A program made the position numbers and the translations under genes. From Flavobacteriales bacterium (GTDB lineage Bacteria > Bacteroidota > Bacteroidia > Flavobacteriales > Flavobacteriaceae), in contig JALVDN010000361.1 of assembly GCA_027008965.1 (NCBI GenBank), positions 1 through 7,270 of the forward strand: DNA of 7,270 nt. The letters run 5' to 3'. Position 1 is the first letter of the stretch; each line of letters opens with the position of its first letter. A model generated the notes under the pieces. The model searched no databases and was not told where the DNA came from. It worked only from the letters and a program-made list of their open reading frames with translations. Positions 1-6,553 of the stretch are shown here, piece by piece.

Positions 1-276
1 GAACCGGTTGATATAAAAAACGATTCCAATATTTTTTTGGGGATTTTGCTAATCACAATAGGCATGATTCTTTTATTGGATAAATTTTTCATGTGGATTA
101 GCTGGAAAAAACTATGGCCCGTGATATTGATTATCATCGGTGTTTATATCATCTACGACCAACTGAAAGAAAATCAAGGAAAAAGTAATGAAAACCTCAC
201 TGAAGATGAAACACAAACAGAAGAAACAAAAAACAATGAGCCTTCCGATTTAAACGATAAAAACCTACCATCATGA
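1..276 (+). CDS. LiaI/LiaF-like transmembrane protein, 5'-truncated (possibly the end of a PspC-domain protein)
   Basis: The reading frame is open to the left edge, so the true start lies outside the window. A TTG at 37 is in frame, but it encodes a leucine inside the conserved stretch NIFLGIL and is not a credible start. The visible part has two hydrophobic helices (about residues 11-24 and 37-49 from the edge) separated by a short loop holding WISWKKLWP. This is the pattern of the LiaI/LiaF-type membrane module (DUF5668-like). A hydrophilic tail of about 40 residues follows, rich in Glu, Asn and Lys, and is probably cytoplasmic and disordered. In many bacteria this module follows a PspC domain, and the missing N-terminus could be one; that is inference. 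The stop overlaps the start of the next gene (ATGA, 273-276), implying translational coupling. A role in envelope stress is suggested only by family and neighbour. Confidence 0.75.
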   Translation, partial: EPVDIKNDSNIFLGILLITIGMILLLDKFFMWISWKKLWPVILIIIGVYIIYDQLKENQGKSNENLTEDETQTEETKNNEPSDLNDKNLPS

Positions 277-1232
277 GAAACAACAGCAATTTATATTTGG
301 GGATACTATTTATTATTTTAGGTGGTTTATTATTACTTAAAAATTTAAATTTCATAGATGTTCATTTCAACCGCATTTGGGATTTGTGGCCTTTTATTCT
401 CATTCTTTGGGGATTGAAATATTTGCCCATGAAAGCCGCAGTAAGAACAGGCGTAAACGTATTATTGCTTCTTTTATTCTTCCTGCTTTTACTTATTCCG
501 GAAAGTACATATTTAGGTAAATATATGGAAAGTAACGCAGGGGCCGGAAATTGGAAGATGATTCATGTGAACATGTCCGATGACGAAGAAGACAATGTTA
601 TAACTGAAGGGAATGATTATTATTTTGTAGCCGATTTACCTGAAGGAGTAAAAGAAGGTCAATTGTCACTCGGATTAGGTGCGATAGATATGGAAATTGG
701 AGAACCCACATCCAAACTATTTGAATTTACGGCTGAAGACTATCCTTTTCCTCTCATGCATCAAGTCAAGGTTTCAGAAGACATAGCCCGAATCAAAATT
801 CAAAATACAGGTAGTGTTGTATCTTTAAACGGAAACCATAACGGTGACGCAGAACTTCATTTAAACCCCGATTTGGACTGGTCATTGGAAATTGAAACGG
901 GAGCTTCAAGTATGAACTTGGATCTAACTCCATATAAAGTTAAAAAAATAAAAATGGCAAGCGGCGCTTCGGAAACTGAAATTTTTTTGGGAGACAAATC
1001 CGGAACAACCCGGGTTGAAATTGCAGGAGGAGCCATGGATTTAACCATTCATATCCCCAAAAACGTGGGCGTGGAACTTAAAAAGAAAGCGGTTTTTTCT
1101 TTTACTAAGTATGAGGGGTTCAAAAAAGTGAATAAAAATCTATACCGCACTGAAAACTTTGATAATGTATCCAAGAAAATATACATTGAGATTGAATCGG
1201 CATTAAGTAATTTGGATATCAAACGCTATTGA
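273..1232 (+). CDS. LiaF-like membrane protein with C-terminal beta-repeat ('toast rack'-like) domain
   Basis: This is a 319-residue protein. Residues 5-50 form a LiaI/LiaF-like module with two helices (about 7-23 and 37-50), clearly similar to the end of the gene before it: both contain N-x-SN followed by LGIL. A third helix spans about 62-76. Basic residues between helices 2 and 3 (KYLPMKAAVR) suggest that loop is cytoplasmic, which would place the C-terminal domain in the periplasm. Residues 120-319 look all-beta and contain a repeated short motif in which GA or SA is followed by alternating hydrophobic residues (near 136, 210, 231, 253 and 309), as in beta-solenoid domains of the LiaF C-terminal/toast-rack type. 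In Firmicutes LiaF restrains the LiaRS envelope-stress system; no sensor kinase is visible here, so that role cannot be transferred. The ATG start at 273 sits in an ATGA overlap. The 3' end overlaps the convergent phosphatidyltransferase gene by 7 bases. Confidence 0.85.
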   Translation: MRNNSNLYLGILFIILGGLLLLKNLNFIDVHFNRIWDLWPFILILWGLKYLPMKAAVRTGVNVLLLLLFFLLLLIPESTYLGKYMESNAGAGNWKMIHVNMSDDEEDNVITEGNDYYFVADLPEGVKEGQLSLGLGAIDMEIGEPTSKLFEFTAEDYPFPLMHQVKVSEDIARIKIQNTGSVVSLNGNHNGDAELHLNPDLDWSLEIETGASSMNLDLTPYKVKKIKMASGASETEIFLGDKSGTTRVEIAGGAMDLTIHIPKNVGVELKKKAVFSFTKYEGFKKVNKNLYRTENFDNVSKKIYIEIESALSNLDIKRY

Positions 1233-1801
1233 TGATTTTTATTTTTCATAAAATGGTAGAGGGATTTGGCATTGGTGAGAGGCACAGGACTCATTATTTG
1301 AATAATCATATTTTCCAAAAAAGCCAACCCCATCCATAATACAACCGGGACAAATAGCAATAATTCAAAACCTTCATAAAACAACCAAAACACAAACAAA
1401 GTCAATAATACGGCTCCTATTTTCCAGGAATAAAGATGCAATGAAGAAATTTTTCCGAATCTAATCAGGGCATACACATCAGGGAAAATCATAAAAAAAA
1501 CAAGAAGGTAGAAAAAAATACTCCATGAACCGAATTCATCCAATTTCAATGAGAAAATACCATAGATTGCCGCAATGTAAAGCAAAAAATCCGCTGTGGA
1601 ATCCAATTTGGCACCCAATTGGGTTTTCATATTCCAGGTCCGGGCAATAAATCCGTCCAAGGCGTCGGTTAAGGCAGCAAATATCAGAAGATAAAAAAAC
1701 GCTTTTTCGTTTCCTTCCCAAGCCAAATAAATAAGAACGGGAACACTTAAAATGCGGATAAAGGAAAGAATATTCGGAAGATTAACCGCTTGAGGATTCA
1801 T
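1226..1801 (-). CDS. CDP-alcohol phosphatidyltransferase family protein
   Basis: This 191-residue integral membrane enzyme should transfer a phosphatidyl group from CDP-diacylglycerol to an alcohol in phospholipid synthesis. The full family signature D-x2-DG-x2-AR-x8-G-x3-D-x3-D is present: D46, D49, G50, A53, R54, G63, D67 and D71. The aspartates bind the catalytic divalent metal ions. The N-terminal NLPNILSFIRIL segment resembles phosphatidylglycerophosphate synthase (PgsA), and the length fits that group. Signature and length alone do not fix the acceptor alcohol, so cardiolipin or phosphatidylserine synthase remain possible and I give no symbol. Several hydrophobic segments fill the rest of the protein (for example about 11-27, 34-45, 93-107 and 127-145). 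The ATG start overlaps the stop of the DUF721 gene by 4 bases, making this the last gene of the operon. Its 3' end runs 7 bases into the convergent LiaF-like gene. Confidence 0.92.
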   Translation of the reverse strand: MNPQAVNLPNILSFIRILSVPVLIYLAWEGNEKAFFYLLIFAALTDALDGFIARTWNMKTQLGAKLDSTADFLLYIAAIYGIFSLKLDEFGSWSIFFYLLVFFMIFPDVYALIRFGKISSLHLYSWKIGAVLLTLFVFWLFYEGFELLLFVPVVLWMGLAFLENMIIQIMSPVPLTNAKSLYHFMKNKNHQ

Positions 1802-2088
1802 AAAAACACGATTTTTTGAATAATGTTTTCCCCCAGATTTTCATTCAATAAGTTTATGATTTTATCTTTACCACGATTGAGTTCTTCTCTCAGGGCTGCC
1901 GAGCTGAGATAAACATATAATGTACCGTTTTTATATTTGATTTCTTGAGTATAGGGCATAATGGTTTCCCCCATCAAATCCTTCCACAATTCATAAATCC
2001 GGGTTGCAAGCAAACGTTTTTTATAGGATTGCTTCCGGATGAATTCATCCAAAATTTTCTTGATATTTTCAGTATTTTTTTCACTCAT
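1798..2088 (-). CDS. DUF721 / DciA-like protein
   Basis: This is a small soluble protein of 96 residues. An N-terminal helical, basic stretch (residues 1-34, including IKKILDEFIRKQ and YKKRLLATRI) leads into a compact domain. That domain carries W35, the strand pair around YKNGTLYVYLSS (52-63), and the helix AALREELNRGKDKIINLLN. This is the classic DUF721 layout. DUF721 includes DciA, the ancestral loader or operator of the replicative helicase DnaB in bacteria that lack DnaC/DnaI. Membership is well supported, but the helicase role here is inferred. The gene is linked on both sides by ATGA overlaps, with recF upstream and the phosphatidyltransferase downstream. Placement beside recF is common for this family and fits a replication role. 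Confidence 0.88.
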   Translation of the reverse strand: MSEKNTENIKKILDEFIRKQSYKKRLLATRIYELWKDLMGETIMPYTQEIKYKNGTLYVYLSSAALREELNRGKDKIINLLNENLGENIIQKIVFL

Positions 2089-3164
2089 AGGTTAAAAATT
2101 TTGGTTTCCTGTTGTAAGGGTGCCAACAATTCACGAATACGGTCAGGGTGTGTGTCCGATATAAATACCTGACCGAAAGTTTTATCTTCCACCCATTTGA
2201 CAATGCGGCTAACACGGACGGGGTCAAGCTTGTCAAAAATATCGTCAAAAAGCAGGATGGGTGACCGGTTTTTTTCTTTTTTCAACATTTCATATTCAGC
2301 CAGTTTCAATGCAATCAAAAAACTTTTTTGTTGCCCTTGACTTCCGAATTTTTTGATGGGATATCCGTTGATCAAAAAAACAAAATCATCTCGATGTATT
2401 CCTTGGGTAGTATGTTGTAACAAGCGATCTCTATCCAATGATTCTTTTAATAAATCCTTAAGGTTTTTTTTATCTAGCCCGGTTTGGTATTGAATATCCA
2501 CATCTTCACTTTGTGATGAAAGCCATGCATATTTTTCTTTGAGAAAAGGAATGAATTTTTTTAAAAAAACCTTCCGTTTTTCATATATCTTTTGTCCTAA
2601 AGCGGCCAATTGATCACTATAAACCTCTAATGTGGAATCATCAAAAGTATTATTGAGAGCAAAATATTTCAACAACCGGTTTCGTTGAGACAGAATTTTG
2701 TAATAAGCGGTCAAATCAGCCAGGTATTCTTTGTCAAATTGAGAGATGGATTTATCCACGAATTTTCTTCTCACTTCTCCACTTTCACTTATTAAGTCAC
2801 GGTCATAGGGCGAAATCATCACCACCGGAATCAACCCGATGTGATCTGATAATTTATCATAGGCTTTATTATTTCTAATAAGTTGTTTTTTTTCACCCGA
2901 TTTATATTTTAACAAAATATTTTCTTCTGTATTTTTATTTTGAAAAAAACCTTTGATGCTGAAAGAGTCTTCTCCATGATGAATAATTTGGGAGAGAGTA
3001 AGATGAAAATAAGATTTTCCGAACGCAAGCATGTAAATGGCATCCAACACATTGGTTTTCCCTACACCGTTGTTCCCTGTCAACGCATTGATTCCCAAAG
3101 CAAATTCAAAACCCCGGTCTTTGAAATTTTTAAAATTGTGCAGTCTTAATTTCTTAATTATCAC
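2085..3164 (-). CDS. recF: DNA replication/repair protein RecF
   Basis: This 359-residue SMC-like ATPase binds single-/double-stranded DNA junctions and, with RecO and RecR, helps load RecA at gaps and stalled forks. The N-terminus (IKKLRLHNFKNF) is typical RecF. Walker A is GNNGVGKT (residues 30-37), the ABC signature is GSQGQQKS (274-281), and Walker B with the D-loop is ILLFDDIFDKLD (303-314, D307/D308). A conserved GIHRDD segment lies at 255-260, where many RecFs have GPHRDD. The length is normal and no break is seen. The start is a GTG at 3164; it is preferred because it gives the conserved N-terminus and lies 13 bases after the hydrolase stop, whereas no in-frame ATG occurs before the family's conserved residues. 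The stop overlaps the DUF721 start (ATGA, 2085-2088). Confidence 0.97.
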   Translation of the reverse strand: MIIKKLRLHNFKNFKDRGFEFALGINALTGNNGVGKTNVLDAIYMLAFGKSYFHLTLSQIIHHGEDSFSIKGFFQNKNTEENILLKYKSGEKKQLIRNNKAYDKLSDHIGLIPVVMISPYDRDLISESGEVRRKFVDKSISQFDKEYLADLTAYYKILSQRNRLLKYFALNNTFDDSTLEVYSDQLAALGQKIYEKRKVFLKKFIPFLKEKYAWLSSQSEDVDIQYQTGLDKKNLKDLLKESLDRDRLLQHTTQGIHRDDFVFLINGYPIKKFGSQGQQKSFLIALKLAEYEMLKKEKNRSPILLFDDIFDKLDPVRVSRIVKWVEDKTFGQVFISDTHPDRIRELLAPLQQETKIFNL

Positions 3165-3177
3165 TATCCAGCGTCTT

Positions 3178-4056
3178 TTATTTCTCTTTAAGAAAGTTAA
3201 TCATTTTTTCAATTACTTCTGCATTTCTAAGAATTCTTGTATGCCCCAATCCTTCCGTAAGATATAATTCACCTTTCGGAAGCGCTTCAACTATTTTTAG
3301 GGCTTCGGTGTAGGGCACTTCCCTGTCGGTTTTGTCATGAATAACCAAAACCGGAATGTGTATGTTTTTGGCTTGATAACTACCGTGAAGTTCTTCAACA
3401 TCCACGCCATAATGATTTTTCATATACTTCAGGTTTTTTTCGGCAATATCAGACTTGAGTCCAAGCATTTCCACAAATCGATAAAAAATATCCGTGATAG
3501 AATCGGGAATTCCAACGGTAATCAGTTTCTTTGTTTTTATCCAATCCCTTCCCAAAGTATTAATAGAGGCAATACCTCCCATGCTATGCCCTATAATGCC
3601 GTAGAAGGGGCCGAAATGTTTACTTGTTTCCTTGATACTTTCCATGAATTCAAGCATCAGTGTTGACCGGGATTCCGATAAACCGTGCGCCGGTGCATCA
3701 AAAGCATATACTTCATATCCGTTTTTCAGCAATGCTTCAATAAGATGATACATCTGGGTGGCACGTCCCGACCATCCGTGAACAAGCAGAATTTTCAGGT
3801 TACCTTTCCCCCATTTGTAAACTTTTATGTTTTTGTGTATCCCCGGCACATACAAATCGGTTATGGTTGCCTTTTTCCGCCATTCCAATTCATCTGCTTT
3901 AGGCTGATGCCTGAAAGGACGTTTAAAAAGAAAACGCGAAAATTTGGCTGCCAGTTCGGGAGAAATAAATTGCAAGGTTTTTCCTATCCATTTAATAAAC
4001 GACGGAACTTTGACACTTGGATTCCATTGCGGATTTTTATTTGGTTGTTCTGTCAT
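3178..4056 (-). CDS. alpha/beta hydrolase of unknown substrate
   Basis: This is a 292-residue serine hydrolase with a complete catalytic set. The nucleophile elbow is GHSMG (156-160, S158). The acid is probably D244 in HDKTDREVP, and the histidine is H272 in GLGHTRIL. The oxyanion-hole segment is VHGW (92-95), and DAPAHG (120-125) is the usual strand/loop before the elbow. The first 65 residues or so precede the fold: they contain a hydrophobic, basic and aromatic stretch (about 16-48) with no cleavage site, which could be a membrane-associating helix. A lid region lies at about 185-230. No residue pattern reveals the substrate; esterase, lipase or thioesterase activity are all possible. The ATG start overlaps the ktrA stop by 4 bases (4053-4056), and recF follows 13 bases after its stop, so it is co-transcribed with both. 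No functional link to K+ uptake or repair is evident. Confidence 0.9.
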   Translation of the reverse strand: MTEQPNKNPQWNPSVKVPSFIKWIGKTLQFISPELAAKFSRFLFKRPFRHQPKADELEWRKKATITDLYVPGIHKNIKVYKWGKGNLKILLVHGWSGRATQMYHLIEALLKNGYEVYAFDAPAHGLSESRSTLMLEFMESIKETSKHFGPFYGIIGHSMGGIASINTLGRDWIKTKKLITVGIPDSITDIFYRFVEMLGLKSDIAEKNLKYMKNHYGVDVEELHGSYQAKNIHIPVLVIHDKTDREVPYTEALKIVEALPKGELYLTEGLGHTRILRNAEVIEKMINFLKEK

Positions 4057-4709
4057 TCTTCTTTGAAAATTTCATGAATTTTTTTCTCGTCTCCTATCAC
4101 AAACATGATGTTTCCGGTATTCAAGGGTTCATCGGGATTCATATAACTTTGCATCTTTTCTTCGGTTTTTTTCATAATAACCGAAATCCCGTGTTTTTTT
4201 CTCAAATCCAACTCACGAAGCGTTTTACCATGGAATTTGGAGGGCACTTTGACTTCAAAAAAACCGTCTTTACCGGTCAGCATGAATTTTTCTAGAATAT
4301 GTGGGTGCGTAATTTGTTCAGCCAATTTGTCCGCCGCCCATATTTCGGGTGTAACAATCTCATCGGCTCCAACTTTTCGTAAAATTTGTTCTATAATTCG
4401 GTTGTTGGCTTTGCCTATAATATGTTTCACGCCCATATTTTTCATGTGAGTCAATGCAAGAATGACACTTTCCAAAGCACTGCTGATGGCAAGAATGACT
4501 ACGTTAAATTGGCTGATATCCAATTTCTTCAGAACCTCTTCATCCGTAAAATCCGCTACAATGGCAACCGAAACCGAATCTTTAATCCTGTTTATTGTTT
4601 TTTCATCTTTATCAACAGCCAAAACCGTATGACCTTGCTCTTCCAATTTGATGGCAAGTTCAAAACCGAAAGTCCCCAATCCCAATACGGCAATATCTTT
4701 TTTTGTCAT
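4053..4709 (-). CDS. ktrA: Ktr/Trk K+ uptake regulatory subunit (RCK/TrkA family)
   Basis: This cytoplasmic regulator of 218 residues should form a ring that gates the adjacent membrane subunit in response to ATP/ADP or NAD(H). The TrkA-N (RCK_N) Rossmann domain spans about 5-120. It has the GLGTFG nucleotide loop (10-15) and an acidic residue, D33, at the end of the second strand, which normally contacts the ribose. A TrkA-C (RCK_C) domain fills about 135-218. A single RCK unit of this size is the KtrA type, as opposed to the double-length TrkA of enterobacteria. The ATG start is followed by an A-rich ACA-AAA-AAA context with no clear Shine-Dalgarno sequence. The gene lies 12 bases after the channel gene and overlaps the hydrolase gene by 4 bases. 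Confidence 0.94.
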   Translation of the reverse strand: MTKKDIAVLGLGTFGFELAIKLEEQGHTVLAVDKDEKTINRIKDSVSVAIVADFTDEEVLKKLDISQFNVVILAISSALESVILALTHMKNMGVKHIIGKANNRIIEQILRKVGADEIVTPEIWAADKLAEQITHPHILEKFMLTGKDGFFEVKVPSKFHGKTLRELDLRKKHGISVIMKKTEEKMQSYMNPDEPLNTGNIMFVIGDEKKIHEIFKEE

Positions 4710-4721
4710 ATTGTAAAGCTA

Positions 4722-5996
4722 TTAAAAAATTTCTTCTTCAGGATATTTGATTTTAGCCTCTTTTTGCCTCATCATCACCGCCAAAGCTAAAGATGCCGGA
4801 CCAACACGTCCAATAAACATCAATAGTATAATGATCCATTTTCCGGCTTCGTTCAACTCACTTGTTATTCCCAAACTTAGCCCCACGGTTCCCAATGCCG
4901 AAATAACTTCAAATAGAACCGGAACAAGCGAAAAATCATTCCATTCCAAAAGCAAAACGGATGCTATACTGATGATAATGAAAAATAAAGTGGCCGTTGC
5001 AAAGGCTTTCATGATAAAACGCAACGGAATGGTCCGGTTAAAAACCGTAACAGTTGTCCTCCCTTTCAAGAGTGACCATATGGAATATATCATCACAAAT
5101 GCATTGGTAGTTTTGATCCCACCACCCGTAGACCCCGGAGAAGCTCCGATAAACATCAAAATAAATAAAAGAAAAACCGATGCATAGGATAAGGAGGACA
5201 TTTCAATAGTATTAAAACCTGCAGTGCGGGCCGTAACAGATAAAAATAATGCATCAATAACCGGAATATCCCGGCCTTCACTCATTAAAAAAAAGATAAA
5301 ACCTCCGGCCCATAAAATAATGGAAGTAAGTAGTACTATCTTTGTATGTAAACTGTATTTTTTAAAAAGTTTTTTCTTGGTTGAGATTTCATATAAAACA
5401 AAATAACCTAATCCGCCCAGTGCAATAAGTATCATAACCGTTATTTTCACAAGCAAATGGGTTCCTGTCAAACTATTTTCAAATGTAGAGAATCCGGCAT
5501 TTGCAAAAGCCGACGCAGAATGAAAAAGTGCATGAAACATGGCCCCGCCCGGATCCAGCCCTTGAATTAAAAAACCTATACTCAACAAAATGAAACCTAT
5601 AAATTCTATCATCCATGTTAAAATAATGATGCGTTTCAAAATAATCCTGGCCTCATATAAATCAAAAGTATGGCTCGTTTGGGCAAATGACAGTTTATAT
5701 TTGGTGCCAACATTTCGTTTAATAAATAAAAAAAATGAAGTGGTAAGCGTCATGATACCAATAGCACCGGTTTGAAGCAATAATAAGATGGTCAATTGCC
5801 CCCAAATATTAAATCCCGTAGTGGAAACCGATGTCAATCCCGTAACACAAACAGCTGAAGTAGAAGTAAAGAATGCATCCGTCCATGAAAGACCGTTTTG
5901 ATGCTCAATCCACGGAGCCTTGAGCAATATTGCCCCTGAAATAATTAAAATAATAAATGAAAAAACAAGCCATTGCCAGGGATTGAACTTTTTCAT
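4722..5996 (-). CDS. ktrB: Ktr/Trk K+ uptake membrane subunit (KtrB/TrkH family)
   Basis: This 424-residue inner-membrane K+ translocating subunit of the TrkH/KtrB superfamily is built from four fused helix-pore-helix repeats. All four pore loops are visible: TSTSAVCVTGL (44-54, G53), HSASAFANAGF (159-169, G168), SVTARTAGF (253-261, G260) and ALGTVGL (367-373, G372). The glycines form the K+ selectivity filter. The glycine-rich GASPGSTGGGIKTT (284-297) is the intramembrane gating loop in the third repeat. A conserved arginine sits in GRVGP (396-400). The length is close to KtrB and shorter than enterobacterial TrkH, matching the single-RCK partner 12 bases downstream. It is the first gene of the six-gene - strand operon, and a promoter-like element lies just before its start. 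Ion coupling (Na+ or H+) cannot be read from the sequence. Confidence 0.95.
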   Translation of the reverse strand: MKKFNPWQWLVFSFIILIISGAILLKAPWIEHQNGLSWTDAFFTSTSAVCVTGLTSVSTTGFNIWGQLTILLLLQTGAIGIMTLTTSFFLFIKRNVGTKYKLSFAQTSHTFDLYEARIILKRIIILTWMIEFIGFILLSIGFLIQGLDPGGAMFHALFHSASAFANAGFSTFENSLTGTHLLVKITVMILIALGGLGYFVLYEISTKKKLFKKYSLHTKIVLLTSIILWAGGFIFFLMSEGRDIPVIDALFLSVTARTAGFNTIEMSSLSYASVFLLFILMFIGASPGSTGGGIKTTNAFVMIYSIWSLLKGRTTVTVFNRTIPLRFIMKAFATATLFFIIISIASVLLLEWNDFSLVPVLFEVISALGTVGLSLGITSELNEAGKWIIILLMFIGRVGPASLALAVMMRQKEAKIKYPEEEIF

Positions 5997-6015
5997 GCGG
6001 CATAAAATATCAACA

Positions 6016-6023
6016 CAAAGTTA
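6016..6023 (-). promoter_or_regulatory. candidate -7 element for the ktrB operon
   Basis: Read on the - strand, this is TAACTTTG, an exact match to the Bacteroidota -7 consensus TAnnTTTG. It sits 19 bases before the ktrB ATG, which would give a very short leader. I see no good -33 TTTG at the expected distance; that area is occupied by the terminator of the upstream gene. It is the only promoter-like site found at the head of the six-gene operon. Confidence 0.5.
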
Positions 6024-6031
6024 GTGCATTT

Positions 6032-6060
6032 AAAAAAAAGACCGTCTTTTTACAAGACGG
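6032..6060 (-). terminator. intrinsic terminator of the CZB gene
   Basis: On the - strand a perfect 7-bp stem, CCGTCTT (6060-6054) pairing with AAGACGG (6048-6042), closes a 5-base loop. It is followed by TC and then a run of eight T (6039-6032). This is a standard Rho-independent terminator located 28 bases after the stop of the CZB gene and before ktrB, so it separates the two transcription units. Read on the + strand the T tract after the stem is poor, so I assign it to the - strand only. Confidence 0.85.
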
Positions 6061-6088
6061 CCTCTTTAAAAAATCTATGGTGAAATCA

Positions 6089-6532
6089 TTAACCCTCAAC
6101 CAATTTTTTGAATTCCACATCACTCATTTCCTTCAACTCGTTTTCAAATGCAGTGAGTTTTTCTTTTAACATCTCGGAAATTTGTGTAAGTTGATTCATA
6201 TACTGATCCAACACAGCTTTTTTCTTTCTTTCCGCACTGCTTTTGGATGTAAAAAATCCTCCTTTGGCCTCTTTCTTTCTTTCCAAATACATTTTTTGAT
6301 AAGTTTCATGCAGCAAAGTATGATATTGTTCAATCTCCTGAAAACTTTCAAGCGATTCAAAAGCTTGTGCAGGTCCGTAATACCATTTTCCGAAAACACA
6401 ATCCGTTTCCAATAAAGGAACGGCATCTTTATCCAGCTTTATGCCCATATGAATGGCCTTGGCATAAGTCATCCATTTTTTATGGCTGGTTTTAGCTTTT
6501 TTGACTTGTTCTAATGCTTCTTTTTTTGTCAT
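6089..6532 (-). CDS. stand-alone CZB (chemoreceptor zinc-binding) domain protein
   Basis: This is a soluble protein of 147 residues with no signal peptide or membrane helix. The first 85 residues or so match the CZB fold: H17 in KTSHKKW, C45 in DCVFGKW (the C-x-[FL]-G-x-W hallmark), and H71 and H75 in QYHTLLHETY. Together these supply the 3-His/1-Cys zinc site. In known proteins CZB is fused to chemoreceptors (TlpD) or to diguanylate cyclases (DgcZ), where it senses zinc or hypochlorite through the zinc-bound cysteine. Here no output domain is attached; the remainder (about 82-147) is a charged, probably helical or coiled-coil tail. A longer reading from a TTG at 6556 would add eight residues, but that codon overlaps the -7 promoter element, so ATG 6532 is chosen. 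It is monocistronic, with its own promoter and terminator. The family call is good; signalling function and partner are unknown. Confidence 0.85.
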   Translation of the reverse strand: MTKKEALEQVKKAKTSHKKWMTYAKAIHMGIKLDKDAVPLLETDCVFGKWYYGPAQAFESLESFQEIEQYHTLLHETYQKMYLERKKEAKGGFFTSKSSAERKKKAVLDQYMNQLTQISEMLKEKLTAFENELKEMSDVEFKKLVEG

Positions 6533-6553
6533 AAATGGAATATTTTTGGAGTG

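Noticed and set aside
37..276. Complete small gene starting at TTG 37
   Set aside because: The frame stays open to the left edge, and the TTG encodes a leucine inside the conserved membrane module, so this is the tail of a longer gene.
1237..1253. Inverted repeat TTTTAT / ATAAAA as a terminator between the convergent genes
   Set aside because: The 6-bp stem is made only of A-T pairs, lies inside coding sequence and is expected by chance in this composition.
3337..4077. Long + strand open frames opposite the hydrolase gene (3337-3666 and 3685-4077)
   Set aside because: They are antisense to a gene with a full catalytic triad and family motifs; their translations are Phe/Ile/Cys-rich with no recognisable domain.
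4747..5187. 146-residue + strand open frame opposite ktrB
   Set aside because: It mirrors a well-conserved channel gene and has no family features of its own.
6042..6067. Terminator acting on the + strand
   Set aside because: No + strand gene precedes it, and the downstream T tract is short and interrupted, while the - strand reading has eight consecutive T.
6196..6426. Open frame on the - strand within the CZB gene
   Set aside because: It is a different frame of the CZB gene, which carries all four zinc ligands; this frame shows no family features.
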